From Moraxellaceae bacterium (GTDB taxonomy: Bacteria; Pseudomonadota; Gammaproteobacteria; Pseudomonadales; Moraxellaceae), in the NCBI GenBank assembly GCA_025363155.1, contig JANYEL010000051.1:1-64000 (forward strand): a stretch of 64,000 nucleotides of DNA, read 5' to 3'. Within the stretch, counting starts at the first letter, position 1; every line of letters starts with the position of its first letter. A model generated the notes under the pieces. That model was given only the letters and a program-made list of their open reading frames with translations, did no database searches and was not told the DNA's origin. A program made the translations under genes and the position numbers. This document shows positions 48,310-58,335 of the stretch, in pieces.

Positions 48310-49338
48310 TTATTCAAGAAATTCTGCATCAGGTTGCACATGGTAATGCGTTACACGTAACACTTCGTTACGTGAACCGAGGATCACAGGAACGCGTTGA
48401 TGCAGACCATTTGGTTCAACATCCATAATGCGTTGACGACCAGTGGTTGATGCGCCGCCTGCTTGTTCGATCAAGAAACTCATTGGGTTGGCTTCGTACA
48501 TCAAGCGCAGTTTTCCAGCTTTTTTCGGATCCTTTAAGTCGTATGGGTACATGAAAATACCGCCACGCATGAGGATGCGATGAACATCACCCACCATTGA
48601 CGCAACCCAACGCATGTTGAAGTTTTTGCCACGGACTCCTTCTTCACCTGCGAGGCATTCGTCTACATAACGCTGCATTGGTGCTTCCCAATGACGTTGG
48701 TTTGACATGTTGATCGCAAACTCTTGGGTGTCAGCAGGAATTTCGAGACGTTCAGAAGTGAGAATGAACTCGCCTAGATCGCGATCTAAAGTGAAGACAT
48801 CAACACCATTGCCTAAGGTTAAAATCAACATCGTTGATGGGCCGTACAGCGCATAACCTGCGGCAACTTGATGTTGACCTGCTTGGAAGAAATCACTGGT
48901 TTCAATCGAGTTGCTGTTTGGGCGTTCTAGAATCGAGAAAATTGTCCCGACGCTCATATTCACATCAATATTGCTTGAGCCATCGAGTGGATCAAACAGA
49001 ATCAAATATTTGCCTGAATCGCTGGCGACGATCATTTCATCCATTTCTTCGGATGCGAGCGCAGCAGCAATACCGCCACCGAGCAAGGTATCGACCATCA
49101 ATACGTTAGAAATAATATCGAGTTTTTTCTGTGTTTCACCTTGGACATTATCTGAGTTTGCACTGCCCAAAACGCCTGCCAATGCACCTTTATGCAGAGC
49201 CGCGCTGATGCCTTTGCATGAAATTGCGGTTTGCAAGATCAATTGGGTCAAGTCAGCGGTCAAATGATTGATACGTTGTGGCGAGTTGCTGGTGACTTGG
49301 CGTGTCAAAAGATATTGATTTAAGGTAATCGCAGACAT
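48310..49338 (-). CDS. fbp: Fructose-1,6-bisphosphatase class 1
   Basis: [33 protein letters not shown]-like [36 protein letters not shown]. Confidence 0.96.
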   Translation of the reverse strand: MSAITLNQYLLTRQVTSNSPQRINHLTADLTQLILQTAISCKGISAALHKGALAGVLGSANSDNVQGETQKKLDIISNVLMVDTLLGGGIAAALASEEMDEMIVASDSGKYLILFDPLDGSSNIDVNMSVGTIFSILERPNSNSIETSDFFQAGQHQVAAGYALYGPSTMLILTLGNGVDVFTLDRDLGEFILTSERLEIPADTQEFAINMSNQRHWEAPMQRYVDECLAGEEGVRGKNFNMRWVASMVGDVHRILMRGGIFMYPYDLKDPKKAGKLRLMYEANPMSFLIEQAGGASTTGRQRIMDVEPNGLHQRVPVILGSRNEVLRVTHYHVQPDAEFLE

Positions 49339-49444
49339 AGGGCTACTCGGTGTTAGTGATTTTGAAAGTTGAATGATTGATAAGAATCAAACGACCTTGT
49401 TTCATTGAAATTTATTTAAAAATATGTTGTTGCAATGGCACAAA

Positions 49445-49870
49445 TTAAATGGCGTACTCCATCAGTTCTTCTAAACTGACGATTGCCAGCGCTGCTTCGT
49501 GGCAGGCTTCTAGTTTTACTTTCGGCGCAACGCCTGCATCCAGCGCTTCTTTCCAGCGGGTGACGCATAAGCACCAGAAGTCACCTGGCACAAGGCCTTG
49601 GAACTCAAATTGCGGAAGTGGCGTGGTTAAATCATTGCCCATTTGCATGGAAAAACTTAAAAATTCTGAGGTGACTTGGACACAAACGGTATGTAAACCA
49701 AAATCCTGTACACCCGTATGACAAAAGCCATCACGATAGTAGCCCGTGATCGGACTAAAGCAGCAGCTGGCTAAGCGTTCACCCAATACATTACGGGTAT
49801 TGATGAGCGGATCTGGGTGTATAGACATCAAGAAATCCTTAATAAAGCTGTGGTGCGCGCGAAGCGACAA
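49445..49870 (-). CDS. DUF2237 family protein
   Basis: NVLGERLASCCFSPITGYYRDGFCHTGVQDFGLHTVCVQVTSEFLSFS...PGDFWCLCVTRWKEALDAGVAPKVKLEACHEAAL. Confidence 0.9.
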   Translation of the reverse strand: MSLRAHHSFIKDFLMSIHPDPLINTRNVLGERLASCCFSPITGYYRDGFCHTGVQDFGLHTVCVQVTSEFLSFSMQMGNDLTTPLPQFEFQGLVPGDFWCLCVTRWKEALDAGVAPKVKLEACHEAALAIVSLEELMEYAI

Positions 49871-49969
49871 TTTATATATCTTGAAGGTAGGCGTATTGTA
49901 TCGCTAAAACGCTCAATTCAAAACATTTGAGCCCAAAATACTATCGATTCGATTTAACATGCATTAATA

Positions 49970-50797
49970 TTAACGGTGATTTGCCAACTGCGAGAGGATA
50001 TCCGCCCGATATGGTCGAAGGTCAGCGCCAATTATTTCTAGTTGATGAAAGAGAAATACGCCAGCAATCGCCAATACGATAAACGTTATTATTCTTAATA
50101 TCTTACCTTGTACATCCGTGCTTTTTTCTGTAAATGAAAAAACGAGTGCCAGCAAAGCACCAGTGATAATACCGCCAATATGTGCAGCATTATCAATGCC
50201 TGGAATGCTAAAGCCCAAGACAAAGTTAATCGCCATGATGTCCAATAAAGGTTTGAGTTTTAAAGTTTGTTCTGGGTGGAGGTCAGTTCTAGGACGCCAT
50301 GCGGCAACAATGAGTGCGCCGCCTAAACCCATAATCGCGCCTGATGCACCTGCGCTAATGATAAATGAGGAGCTGTTATATGTCGCATTGATTAAGTTAT
50401 GGATGACACTAAACACGCTACCCATCAACCCAGCGCTTAAATACAGCGCGAGATAATAGCGGCGACCGTAATAAAATTCAGCATAAACGCCCCAGATATA
50501 AAGCGCCCAGCAATTCACTGCGAGGTGGATAATGCCGACATGCAAAAACATGCTAGTGAATAAACGCCATGGATCGCCTGTTAAGGTCAATGGCGCATAG
50601 TTCGCGCCCCAGACAAGTAAGTCTTTCACCGTTGGACTGAGGATGCTTACGCCACTCAATGTTTCAAGCACAAAAACGGTCACATTAATGAGCAGGAGTA
50701 ATCCTGTGAGCTGCCAGATTTTAAGCGTTGAAATCATTGCGCATTTGCCTCTTAAAATGATTCGATTTAAAAATCGCCGTTTTGATACCTGCTTCAT
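49970..50797 (-). CDS. Rhomboid family intramembrane serine protease
   Basis: Catalytic GASGAIMGLGGA; NxxHI-like VNCWALYIWG; AHIGGIITGALLALV. Confidence 0.92.
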   Translation of the reverse strand: MKQVSKRRFLNRIILRGKCAMISTLKIWQLTGLLLLINVTVFVLETLSGVSILSPTVKDLLVWGANYAPLTLTGDPWRLFTSMFLHVGIIHLAVNCWALYIWGVYAEFYYGRRYYLALYLSAGLMGSVFSVIHNLINATYNSSSFIISAGASGAIMGLGGALIVAAWRPRTDLHPEQTLKLKPLLDIMAINFVLGFSIPGIDNAAHIGGIITGALLALVFSFTEKSTDVQGKILRIITFIVLAIAGVFLFHQLEIIGADLRPYRADILSQLANHR

Positions 50798-50882
50798 ATA
50801 TTCAACACAGTGAATCGTCGAAAAATCAGCTATGCTTAGGCTATATTATCTTTTTTCGATACTTTTTAGGCGTAGGGCGTAC

Positions 50883-51560
50883 ATGAAAGTTTTTTTTGCG
50901 CGAATTCTGCTTATTAGCTTATCTTTATTCCTTGCCGTTCAGCTTTTAGTTTTTGTGTGCTTGCTGTGGTGGCAGCATTTCGATGTCAATCATTCGATGT
51001 TCATGCGAACTTATTTGGCGAAAAGCGATCGGTCAACAGAATTTCAGCATCTAACGGTCGATTACTCCGAAATTAGTGTACACATGAAGCGCGCGCTGAT
51101 TGCCGGTGAAGATGCTAAGTTTATGTACCATCATGGTTTTGATTGGGATGGCATTCGTGCAGCACTCGCAAAAAATGATAAGAAAGGACATGTGGTCGCA
51201 GGTGGTTCAACGATTAGTCAGCAACTCGTGAAGAATTTGTTTTTATCTAATGGTCGTTCTTATATTCGTAAAGGTGAAGAGGCGATCATTACGTGGATGA
51301 TGGAGCGGATGTGGAGTAAAAAGCGCATTCTCGTAGTGTATATGAATGTGATCGAGTTCGGAGATGGCATCTATGGCGTTGAAGCAGCGTCGCAGACTTA
51401 CTTTAACAAATCCGCTTCACAACTCACCGCTAATGAAGCCGCAAAACTTGCGGGTATTGTGCCAAATCCGCGTTATTATCAAGGTCATTTACGTGATCGA
51501 AAGATGCTGCGCCGTGTGTCGGTGATTCGCCGCTATATGGGTTATTCAGTGATCCCTTAG
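50883..51560 (+). CDS. mtgA: Monofunctional peptidoglycan glycosyltransferase
   Basis: KRALIAGEDAKFMYHHGFDWDGI, GGSTISQQLVKNLFLS, YMNVIEFGDGIYGVEAAS. ORF opens at 50832. Confidence 0.94.
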   Translation: MKVFFARILLISLSLFLAVQLLVFVCLLWWQHFDVNHSMFMRTYLAKSDRSTEFQHLTVDYSEISVHMKRALIAGEDAKFMYHHGFDWDGIRAALAKNDKKGHVVAGGSTISQQLVKNLFLSNGRSYIRKGEEAIITWMMERMWSKKRILVVYMNVIEFGDGIYGVEAASQTYFNKSASQLTANEAAKLAGIVPNPRYYQGHLRDRKMLRRVSVIRRYMGYSVIP

Positions 51561-51749
51561 GAAGTCTGAAAACGTTTGTCTTAACTGATTGTATAGAAGG
51601 GTATCTAGTGATAAAAATCGTTTAATGACAAACGTTTTAAACAAACTGTCACATTCAGTCATCATAATAGTAGAGCATAGAAAACCAACCGTTAAATTGA
51701 GACTCGTTAGTAGCTCGATATTTATTCTTTTCAAGAATTTAGGAACATC

Positions 51750-53834
51750 ATGAACCAAGCCGCCCATAACACTTCTGAAATCGTTGAATATGACGCGAGT
51801 GTGCGATATTTGAATCGCGATTTGTCGTTATTAGATTTTCATTTGCGTGTGCTTGAGCAAGCGGTTGATCCACTGAATCCAGTGATTGAGAAACTGGTGT
51901 TTTTATTGATTTTCTCACGCAATATGGATGAGTTTTTTGAAGTCCGTGTTGCGGGTTTGATGCAGCAACTTGGTTATAGCGATGATAGTACCACGCCAGA
52001 TGGTATGCATCCGTCCGAAGTGCTCGCCAAAATTTCAGAAACTGCCCATGCGGCGATTGAACGTCAATATCGAATTTTGAATGAAGAAGTTTTGCCTGCG
52101 ATGGCAGAAGCCAATATCCGTTTCTTACGCCGTGAAGAGTTGACTGCGGAGCAAGCGACATGGGTACATCAATATTTCCGTGAACAAGTTTTACCCGTAC
52201 TCACACCAATCAGTTTAGACCCTGCACATCCATTCCCACGTCTGGTGAATAAAAGTCTGAACTTCATCGTGACCTTGGATGGTAAGGATGCGTTTGGCCG
52301 GGATATCAAATTTGCGATTGTACCAGCGCCGCGTTCGCTGCCACGTGTTGTCCGTTTGCCAGATCATTTGACGGGCGGTTTTGAACATCATGTAATGTTG
52401 TCTGCGATTATTCACGAACATGTTAGTGAATTGTTCCCAGGCATGTCCGCTACAGGTTGCCATCAGTTCCGTGTGACACGTAATGCTGACTTGGAATTTG
52501 ATGAAGATGCGGAAGACGTTGCGAAAGCGCTGAAAGGTGGTTTGAGCTCACGTCGTTTTGGTCGTGCTGTACGCTTAGAGGTGACTAATCATTGTCCAGA
52601 TAATATTATTGATTATCTGCTACGTCGTTTTGGTCTGACGCAAACACAGCTATATAAAGTGAATGGCCCAGTCAATTTGGCGCGTCTGCTATCGAATTTT
52701 AATCGTCCAAAAATGCGTTATAAATCGTTTATCCCCGCAATGCCACAAGCATTGAGAGGCACCGATGATATTTTTGCCTCTATCAAAAAACAAGATATTT
52801 TGATTCATCATCCGTTTGAATCGTTTGCGCCAGTGATTAACTTCCTGCGTGAAGCGGCGCGTGATCCGCAAGTGCTAGCGATTAAGCAAACCTTGTATCG
52901 GAGTGGCGCGGATTCTGAAATCGTGCAAATTCTTGCGGATGCAGCGCGTCAAGGCAAAGAAGTGACGGCAATCATCGAACTGCGTGCGCGTTTCGATGAA
53001 GAATCCAACATGGAAGTGGCGAATATCTTACAAGAAGCTGGCGCGGTCGTGGTGTACGGTATAGTCGGTTATAAAACCCACGCGAAGATGATTTTGGTTG
53101 TGCGTCGTGAAGGCGATAAATTGACGCGCTATGTGCATTTAGGCACGGGTAACTATCATGCGGGCAATGCGCGGATGTATACCGACTATGGTTTGTTATC
53201 GGCGAATCCACAGTTGTCGGAAGATGTACATAAGATTTTCCAAGAACTGACGGGTATGGGTAAAGCGGCGAAGTTGCAAAAATTACTTCATGCACCTTTT
53301 ACCTTGCACACTCAGTTGATTACGTATATCAATGAAGAAATTGAATTTTCCAAAGCTGGGAAGGGCGGGCATATCATTTTCAAGGTGAATGCGTTGACTG
53401 AGCGTCATTTGATTGACGCCATGTATAAAGCTTCGAATGCAGGCGTAAAGGTTGAGCTGATTATTCGCTCGACGTGCTGTTTACGTCCTCAAGTGAAAGG
53501 GTTGTCGGAAAATATCAAAGTGCGCTCCATCGTGGGTCGTTTTCTTGAACATACCCGCGTGTATTACTTTGGCAATGGCGGCGAGCCAAAAGTATATTGC
53601 GCCAGTGCGGATTTGATGGATCGCAATTTGTTCTCGCGTGTAGAAGTCTGTTTCCCGATTGATAATGGACATTTGCGTCGTCGAATCATTCAACAAGGTT
53701 TGCAGAATTATTTGGATGATAATCAACAGGCTTGGGAGTTAGATAAACACGGGGTCTGGAATCGTGTAGAGCTTAAAGAAGGTCAAGAGCCGCATATGGC
53801 GCAGGCGATTTTGCTTGAGAAATTGTCGAAGTAG
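51750..53834 (+). CDS. ppk1: Polyphosphate kinase 1
   Basis: [90 protein letters not shown]. Confidence 0.96.
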   Translation: MNQAAHNTSEIVEYDASVRYLNRDLSLLDFHLRVLEQAVDPLNPVIEKLVFLLIFSRNMDEFFEVRVAGLMQQLGYSDDSTTPDGMHPSEVLAKISETAHAAIERQYRILNEEVLPAMAEANIRFLRREELTAEQATWVHQYFREQVLPVLTPISLDPAHPFPRLVNKSLNFIVTLDGKDAFGRDIKFAIVPAPRSLPRVVRLPDHLTGGFEHHVMLSAIIHEHVSELFPGMSATGCHQFRVTRNADLEFDEDAEDVAKALKGGLSSRRFGRAVRLEVTNHCPDNIIDYLLRRFGLTQTQLYKVNGPVNLARLLSNFNRPKMRYKSFIPAMPQALRGTDDIFASIKKQDILIHHPFESFAPVINFLREAARDPQVLAIKQTLYRSGADSEIVQILADAARQGKEVTAIIELRARFDEESNMEVANILQEAGAVVVYGIVGYKTHAKMILVVRREGDKLTRYVHLGTGNYHAGNARMYTDYGLLSANPQLSEDVHKIFQELTGMGKAAKLQKLLHAPFTLHTQLITYINEEIEFSKAGKGGHIIFKVNALTERHLIDAMYKASNAGVKVELIIRSTCCLRPQVKGLSENIKVRSIVGRFLEHTRVYYFGNGGEPKVYCASADLMDRNLFSRVEVCFPIDNGHLRRRIIQQGLQNYLDDNQQAWELDKHGVWNRVELKEGQEPHMAQAILLEKLSK

Positions 53835-53854
53835 GTTTTCTTTGCGAGTAAAAT

Positions 53855-53890
53855 AAAGGTCAGTTACGAAAGTAAGCTGACCTTTTTTAT
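53855..53890 (+). terminator. Rho-independent terminator after ppk1
   Basis: AAAGGTCAG-TTAC-GAAA-GTAAG-CTGACCTTT followed by T run. Confidence 0.85.
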
Positions 53891-53991
53891 TGAGTTTTGC
53901 TGAGTAAAGTAAAACGGGAGCAGATGAAAAGTGTTTACTCTGTTATTGATTTACACTTTGATAATGTATATCTGACACACTCAATTATCTT

Positions 53992-54855
53992 TCATTGCGA
54001 GCTGTTCACTGGAAAATGTTTTTTAATATAGGAAACAGCTTGACGTATTCCTAGCAAGTCAGTTTGTGGGCCTACTCGAACATAGAACAGGTCTTGATGT
54101 CTCCAGCTAAGATAAATAGCAGTGTCGCTTTTATTACATAAAACATGAAAAATAGATTTACCTTCAACTTTGATTAATCTGGTTTCAATAAGATTTACCA
54201 ACTCTGCACCCAGAGTTTCTTTAAATTTGTTCCAGAAGTGCAGTTGAAATTTATCATCATTTGCAAAAGCATCTTCTTGAAGTCCTAATATCTCCCCAGC
54301 GTCTGTCACACCAATCAACAGTTCACCGCCTGATGCATTAAGAAACCCAGCAATCGTCTTAAAAACTGCAAGTTCTATCTCAGGGTCTTTAGTTTGTGAT
54401 CGAAGATTCATCCGAAGTGTTGACTTAAACTCAACGCAATCTGATTCACCAGACCTAATTAGACTTTGTATTTGTTTTCTAATTTTATATTCACCTTCTA
54501 GAGATGAGGATATCTGTGCAGGTAGCTCAACTAACAACTTGTCCTTGGTTACATAATCTGAAGCACCAAGCCTAATCGCCTTAATAGTCTCAAACTGTGT
54601 ACCTTCTCCAGAAACAACAATCGAAATGATATTTATATTTAATTCGTTTATTTTTTCCAGCAGCCATAGACCACCCCATCTGTCGGGAGGCATTGCGAGA
54701 TCGACCAAAATAACATCATAGTCATTAGTTGTGATTTTAGTTAAGGCCTCATTTCCACAGGAAGCATAATCGAAAAGGTAACCTTCTTCCTTTAAACAAC
54801 TTGCAAAACTTTGGGCTACATCGGGTTGATCATCAGCCCATAAAATCTTTATCAT
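53992..54855 (-). CDS. Response regulator (REC) fused to Schlafen/AlbA_2-type domain
   Basis: REC: ILWADDQPDVA, YDVILVDLAMP, IVVSGEG, DYVTKDKL. AlbA_2: SGESDCVEFKSTLR...ELAVFKTIAGFLNASGGELLIGVTDAGEILGL...FYVRVGPQTDLL. Confidence 0.9.
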   Translation of the reverse strand: MIKILWADDQPDVAQSFASCLKEEGYLFDYASCGNEALTKITTNDYDVILVDLAMPPDRWGGLWLLEKINELNINIISIVVSGEGTQFETIKAIRLGASDYVTKDKLLVELPAQISSSLEGEYKIRKQIQSLIRSGESDCVEFKSTLRMNLRSQTKDPEIELAVFKTIAGFLNASGGELLIGVTDAGEILGLQEDAFANDDKFQLHFWNKFKETLGAELVNLIETRLIKVEGKSIFHVLCNKSDTAIYLSWRHQDLFYVRVGPQTDLLGIRQAVSYIKKHFPVNSSQ

Positions 54856-54858
54856 AAA

Positions 54859-57800
54859 TTATACTTCTTCGTCAGCTATTGAAAATAATGGTAACCATAC
54901 CTTAATGTTTGCACCTCGTACTTCCCCATTAAAGAAACTTAAACTCCCATTAAGCTCATTCGTTAACAAAATTACTGACATAAGGCCAAGTCCATGACCA
55001 TTTTTTTTTGAGGAACTTATTGGAGAACCTGAGTTCAAATCATGTAACTGATCCATCGTAAAACCCTCGCCTGAATCAGAAATTAAAAACTCGAAGCCTT
55101 CATGCTCTTGATCCAGAGAACATACAAGAGATATTACGCCTTGGCCGCCCAACGCCTCTACAGAGTTTTTAATTAAATTAACCAAGATAGAGTTTAGACT
55201 GTCCTTATTAGTGAATAGCTCAATATTGGAGTCATTTCCTGAAACCTCTAACTTCACAGAATCAGGAATCCAAGACCAAAGATTAGTCATCAAGCTTCTA
55301 AAGAATATTTCTACTTTTACATGTGAAAACTCTGGACGCACTGTATCGCTGATAAGTGATCGCACACTCTTTAAAGTTATCAAGGCATTTTCTATATGAC
55401 TAGTAGCTTCAGTAGCAATTTGATACCTGTCCTTCTTCGACTGTTGGGATTTTGCCCTCAGTGATGATACAGAGTAGCCAAGGATATCATTCTTCAAACT
55501 ATGAAGCATCGACGCTATCATATCGTTTGCAGCTATATTTGAAGCGCCATGGAGTGCAAAAGACCACCATGCATTAAGAGCATCGATACGAATCTGATTT
55601 TTTATTATGCAAGGCACAAATATCATTAGGTAATGTTCTGTTTCGTTGCAATGAGTGATTGGCAAGAAAGTCTTCAAAGCCTTCCATAAACTGCTTTGTT
55701 CGAGAGTCGGCAAATATTGCTCTGTCTTGTCAGATCCCTTAACAAGCTTGAATATCAAAGAACCATTGCTTTCAGTAATTTCAACCGCTGCAGTAGACTG
55801 TTGAGAGCTAACACTTACAAGTAAATCAAGCAATGATAGATGAGCACCTTGTATCTCATAAATATCAATATCTCCATCTGTAATAAGCTTGATTTGATCG
55901 CGCCGTCTTGATAATAAGAAAAATTGCTCCAAAATATCCGATAGCTTCACTGTTGTTTTTGAGCTACTGCTGATCTTATAAGCTGAGGCGTAGCCTACGA
56001 GACATTTGTATTCGTTAGAAGTGCAGAAGTCGAAAGTTTCTTCAAGCGGATCAAGACCATTGAGTGCAGCCTCTAATAAAAGAATATAGAGACCGATATC
56101 TTCCTCAAAATGAGTTTTGTTACTTATTTGACCAGAGTACTCATAAAATGAACAGTTCGTAACTCTAGCAAAATCCACTTGCTGATCCATAAAGTTTAAA
56201 ATTGCTTTTGAATACCAAATTTCAAATTCGATGAACTGATTTTTTTCAAGAAAGCCCGTACCTAAAAAATTTGTAGTTATAAGTTTTTTGTTTAGGCGGA
56301 TATTTCTATTATCTGCGAATTTACCAGAGTAGCTTACAAAGAAGGATAGCAACCAACTGTCTATATATGGTTCGGGATTTATATTTCTTATTTTTCCGAA
56401 ATAGACGTTTATATGATGTGTCACGTCAAGTGCCAAATTTGTCTCGAATTGAGAAAAATTTAACCTTGTGTGATTTTCTTTGTGTTCATGAAATCTATCA
56501 ATACACAATTTTTCTACCAGAAAATCTGATTGTAAATATATTTCTGATTTATTAGGTTTTTTACTGCCCGATGTAACGATTGTCTTTTCGAATTGTATTT
56601 TAATTCCTAGCGATTGACAAAGTTCCTGCAATATCGTTTTGGCAGGCAATGACTCATCTCTACTAACCCTTAGTAATGGTTTATCTCCATCAAAATAATC
56701 TTGTAACGACGAAATGCCATAAAAAAAATTCTTCGCTTTACATAGCTCCTTCTCACGAATAAGAAATAATGCCCCGCAAAAAGCCTGTGTGAACTCAGAC
56801 TTCAACACGGGCAAAATGGTTTTTACGCCGGGCCCAACTTTGACCTGATTAATTTTAAGTAAATTATGGAAAATAGTTTCAATTTTATGACTACTAACTA
56901 GTTGTCGAACCACTTCCGCGATTCCACCTGCATGGGTAATTTCTTGAATGCTAAGGGAACTGAGCACAGTGTCGTGGGCAACCCATTGAATAAAATGTGC
57001 TCCTACGAAAGCTAGTACGGTGTTGTCATGACCTAATGAGCTTATTTCTATATGTTTTTTAGAACTGCTATGAGTAAGTGCGAGCGCAAAAAGAGGCTCT
57101 GACCATGCCGGCAGTTGGTATGATTCAAGCATAGGAGCGAGCCAATTTGCAGCATTTAAAGGTCGCGCCATGCTTTTTATTTCAGCGCAATAGTCAATAC
57201 CGCCCTTCAAATCAATACTAACTTCTTTATTCCAAGCAATATTATTTTTTTGCAAAAATGACATAGCAGCGTCTTGTTCAGCAGCTCTTTTAGTGTGACC
57301 AAATCCAAAGAATACTAGACCATTCAAATCCATTTTAATTTGAAAAATCATCGCGTGATCAGGTCCAGTTGAATCCACTAGCATGTATGTCGGCGTACGT
57401 TTAAATCGGCGCTGCGCATATTCTTGTAGAGTAGTTTTGCTATCCTTTCCAGCCGGCATTTTCAAATTAGAAACATTGGTGATTTTACTTAAAACTTCCA
57501 AAGCTGTGAAGTTGTATCCGTAAGCATGTGCGATTGCACCAATCAGTTGAAAGACGACCCCATGATAACTTTCGTCCTTATCAAGCTCTGCTTGACTCAC
57601 TCCGGACCCGAAATTTGAAAGTCCACTCTTTTTTATTTCGTTAGCAAACTGATTTAATAGTTGTTTGAAAAGCCCCGATATTATATCCGTGCATACAGCT
57701 GCATTTTTTTTTAAGGGAAAATTTAGAGTCAAACGACAAGCGTAAAGCTTTAGAGTTGCTCTACCAAAAGTATCCCAAGAGTCAAGTATCGCACTATCGT

Positions 57801-57927
57801 TTCCGTGATCTGAGAGGAACTGGAGTGAATTTGATCTCGTAGACTTGTGGTAAAACGCAGCGTGTACATGTTTATGTTTATCGAGAATTGGTTGTAAAAC
57901 TAACAATATCGAATTTTGGTCACTCAT
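54859..57927 (-). CDS. Histidine kinase with N-terminal RNase III-like and dsRBD modules (putative dsRNA-sensing kinase)
   Basis: dsRBD KTTLQEYAQRRFKRTPTYMLVDSTGPDHAMIFQIKMDLNGLVFFGFGHTKRAAEQDAAMSFLQK; RNase III-like LFALALTHSSSKKH...LAFVGAHFIQWVA...FTQAFCGALFLI; H-box-like MLHSLKNDI; HATPase N-box NLIKNSVEALGG, ISDSGEGF, GHGLGL. Confidence 0.85.
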   Translation of the reverse strand: MSDQNSILLVLQPILDKHKHVHAAFYHKSTRSNSLQFLSDHGNDSAILDSWDTFGRATLKLYACRLTLNFPLKKNAAVCTDIISGLFKQLLNQFANEIKKSGLSNFGSGVSQAELDKDESYHGVVFQLIGAIAHAYGYNFTALEVLSKITNVSNLKMPAGKDSKTTLQEYAQRRFKRTPTYMLVDSTGPDHAMIFQIKMDLNGLVFFGFGHTKRAAEQDAAMSFLQKNNIAWNKEVSIDLKGGIDYCAEIKSMARPLNAANWLAPMLESYQLPAWSEPLFALALTHSSSKKHIEISSLGHDNTVLAFVGAHFIQWVAHDTVLSSLSIQEITHAGGIAEVVRQLVSSHKIETIFHNLLKINQVKVGPGVKTILPVLKSEFTQAFCGALFLIREKELCKAKNFFYGISSLQDYFDGDKPLLRVSRDESLPAKTILQELCQSLGIKIQFEKTIVTSGSKKPNKSEIYLQSDFLVEKLCIDRFHEHKENHTRLNFSQFETNLALDVTHHINVYFGKIRNINPEPYIDSWLLSFFVSYSGKFADNRNIRLNKKLITTNFLGTGFLEKNQFIEFEIWYSKAILNFMDQQVDFARVTNCSFYEYSGQISNKTHFEEDIGLYILLLEAALNGLDPLEETFDFCTSNEYKCLVGYASAYKISSSSKTTVKLSDILEQFFLLSRRRDQIKLITDGDIDIYEIQGAHLSLLDLLVSVSSQQSTAAVEITESNGSLIFKLVKGSDKTEQYLPTLEQSSLWKALKTFLPITHCNETEHYLMIFVPCIIKNQIRIDALNAWWSFALHGASNIAANDMIASMLHSLKNDILGYSVSSLRAKSQQSKKDRYQIATEATSHIENALITLKSVRSLISDTVRPEFSHVKVEIFFRSLMTNLWSWIPDSVKLEVSGNDSNIELFTNKDSLNSILVNLIKNSVEALGGQGVISLVCSLDQEHEGFEFLISDSGEGFTMDQLHDLNSGSPISSSKKNGHGLGLMSVILLTNELNGSLSFFNGEVRGANIKVWLPLFSIADEEV

Positions 57928-58231
57928 TACTTGACGCTTCCTAACTTAAATTGAATAAACTTCTTTTTAATTAAACTTCAATGGCGACCTTGTCGACTTT
58001 GACTGACATTTTTTAGTGGATTGGTTATGCAGCATTTCACATGTAATTGCACTGGGCTGATGTTACTCAATTTCGTGCGCCAGAGCGTATGATTATAAAA
58101 ATTTAGATTTATGGAAATTGGAAATATAGTCTTATATTGAATTTTTTCCAATGAAACCCTTACCTACGAACTAATTGATTGCTTCAAGTCTGCAAGTAGT
58201 AGCTTATATAAGTTATCCGCAATTGGAATAT

Positions 58232-58285
58232 GATTTAGCAAAGCCAAAGCCCTGCTAAATTGCAGGGCTTTGGCTTTGCTAAATC
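58232..58285. repeat. Perfect 24-bp inverted repeat, 6-nt loop
   Basis: GATTTAGCAAAGCCAAAGCCCTGC-TAAATT-GCAGGGCTTTGGCTTTGCTAAATC; 50 bp downstream of the icd stop. Confidence 0.92.
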
Positions 58286-58335
58286 AGGCACGAAATTCTA
58301 GTTAAAACTGACTTTTAAAATATACCCGCAGACAA

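Noticed and set aside
53992-57927. Detocs system
   Set aside because: Detocs has a kinase, a small phosphate-sink regulator and a REC-PNP nucleosidase; here there are only two genes, no PNP domain, and the sensor carries RNase III/dsRBD-like modules.
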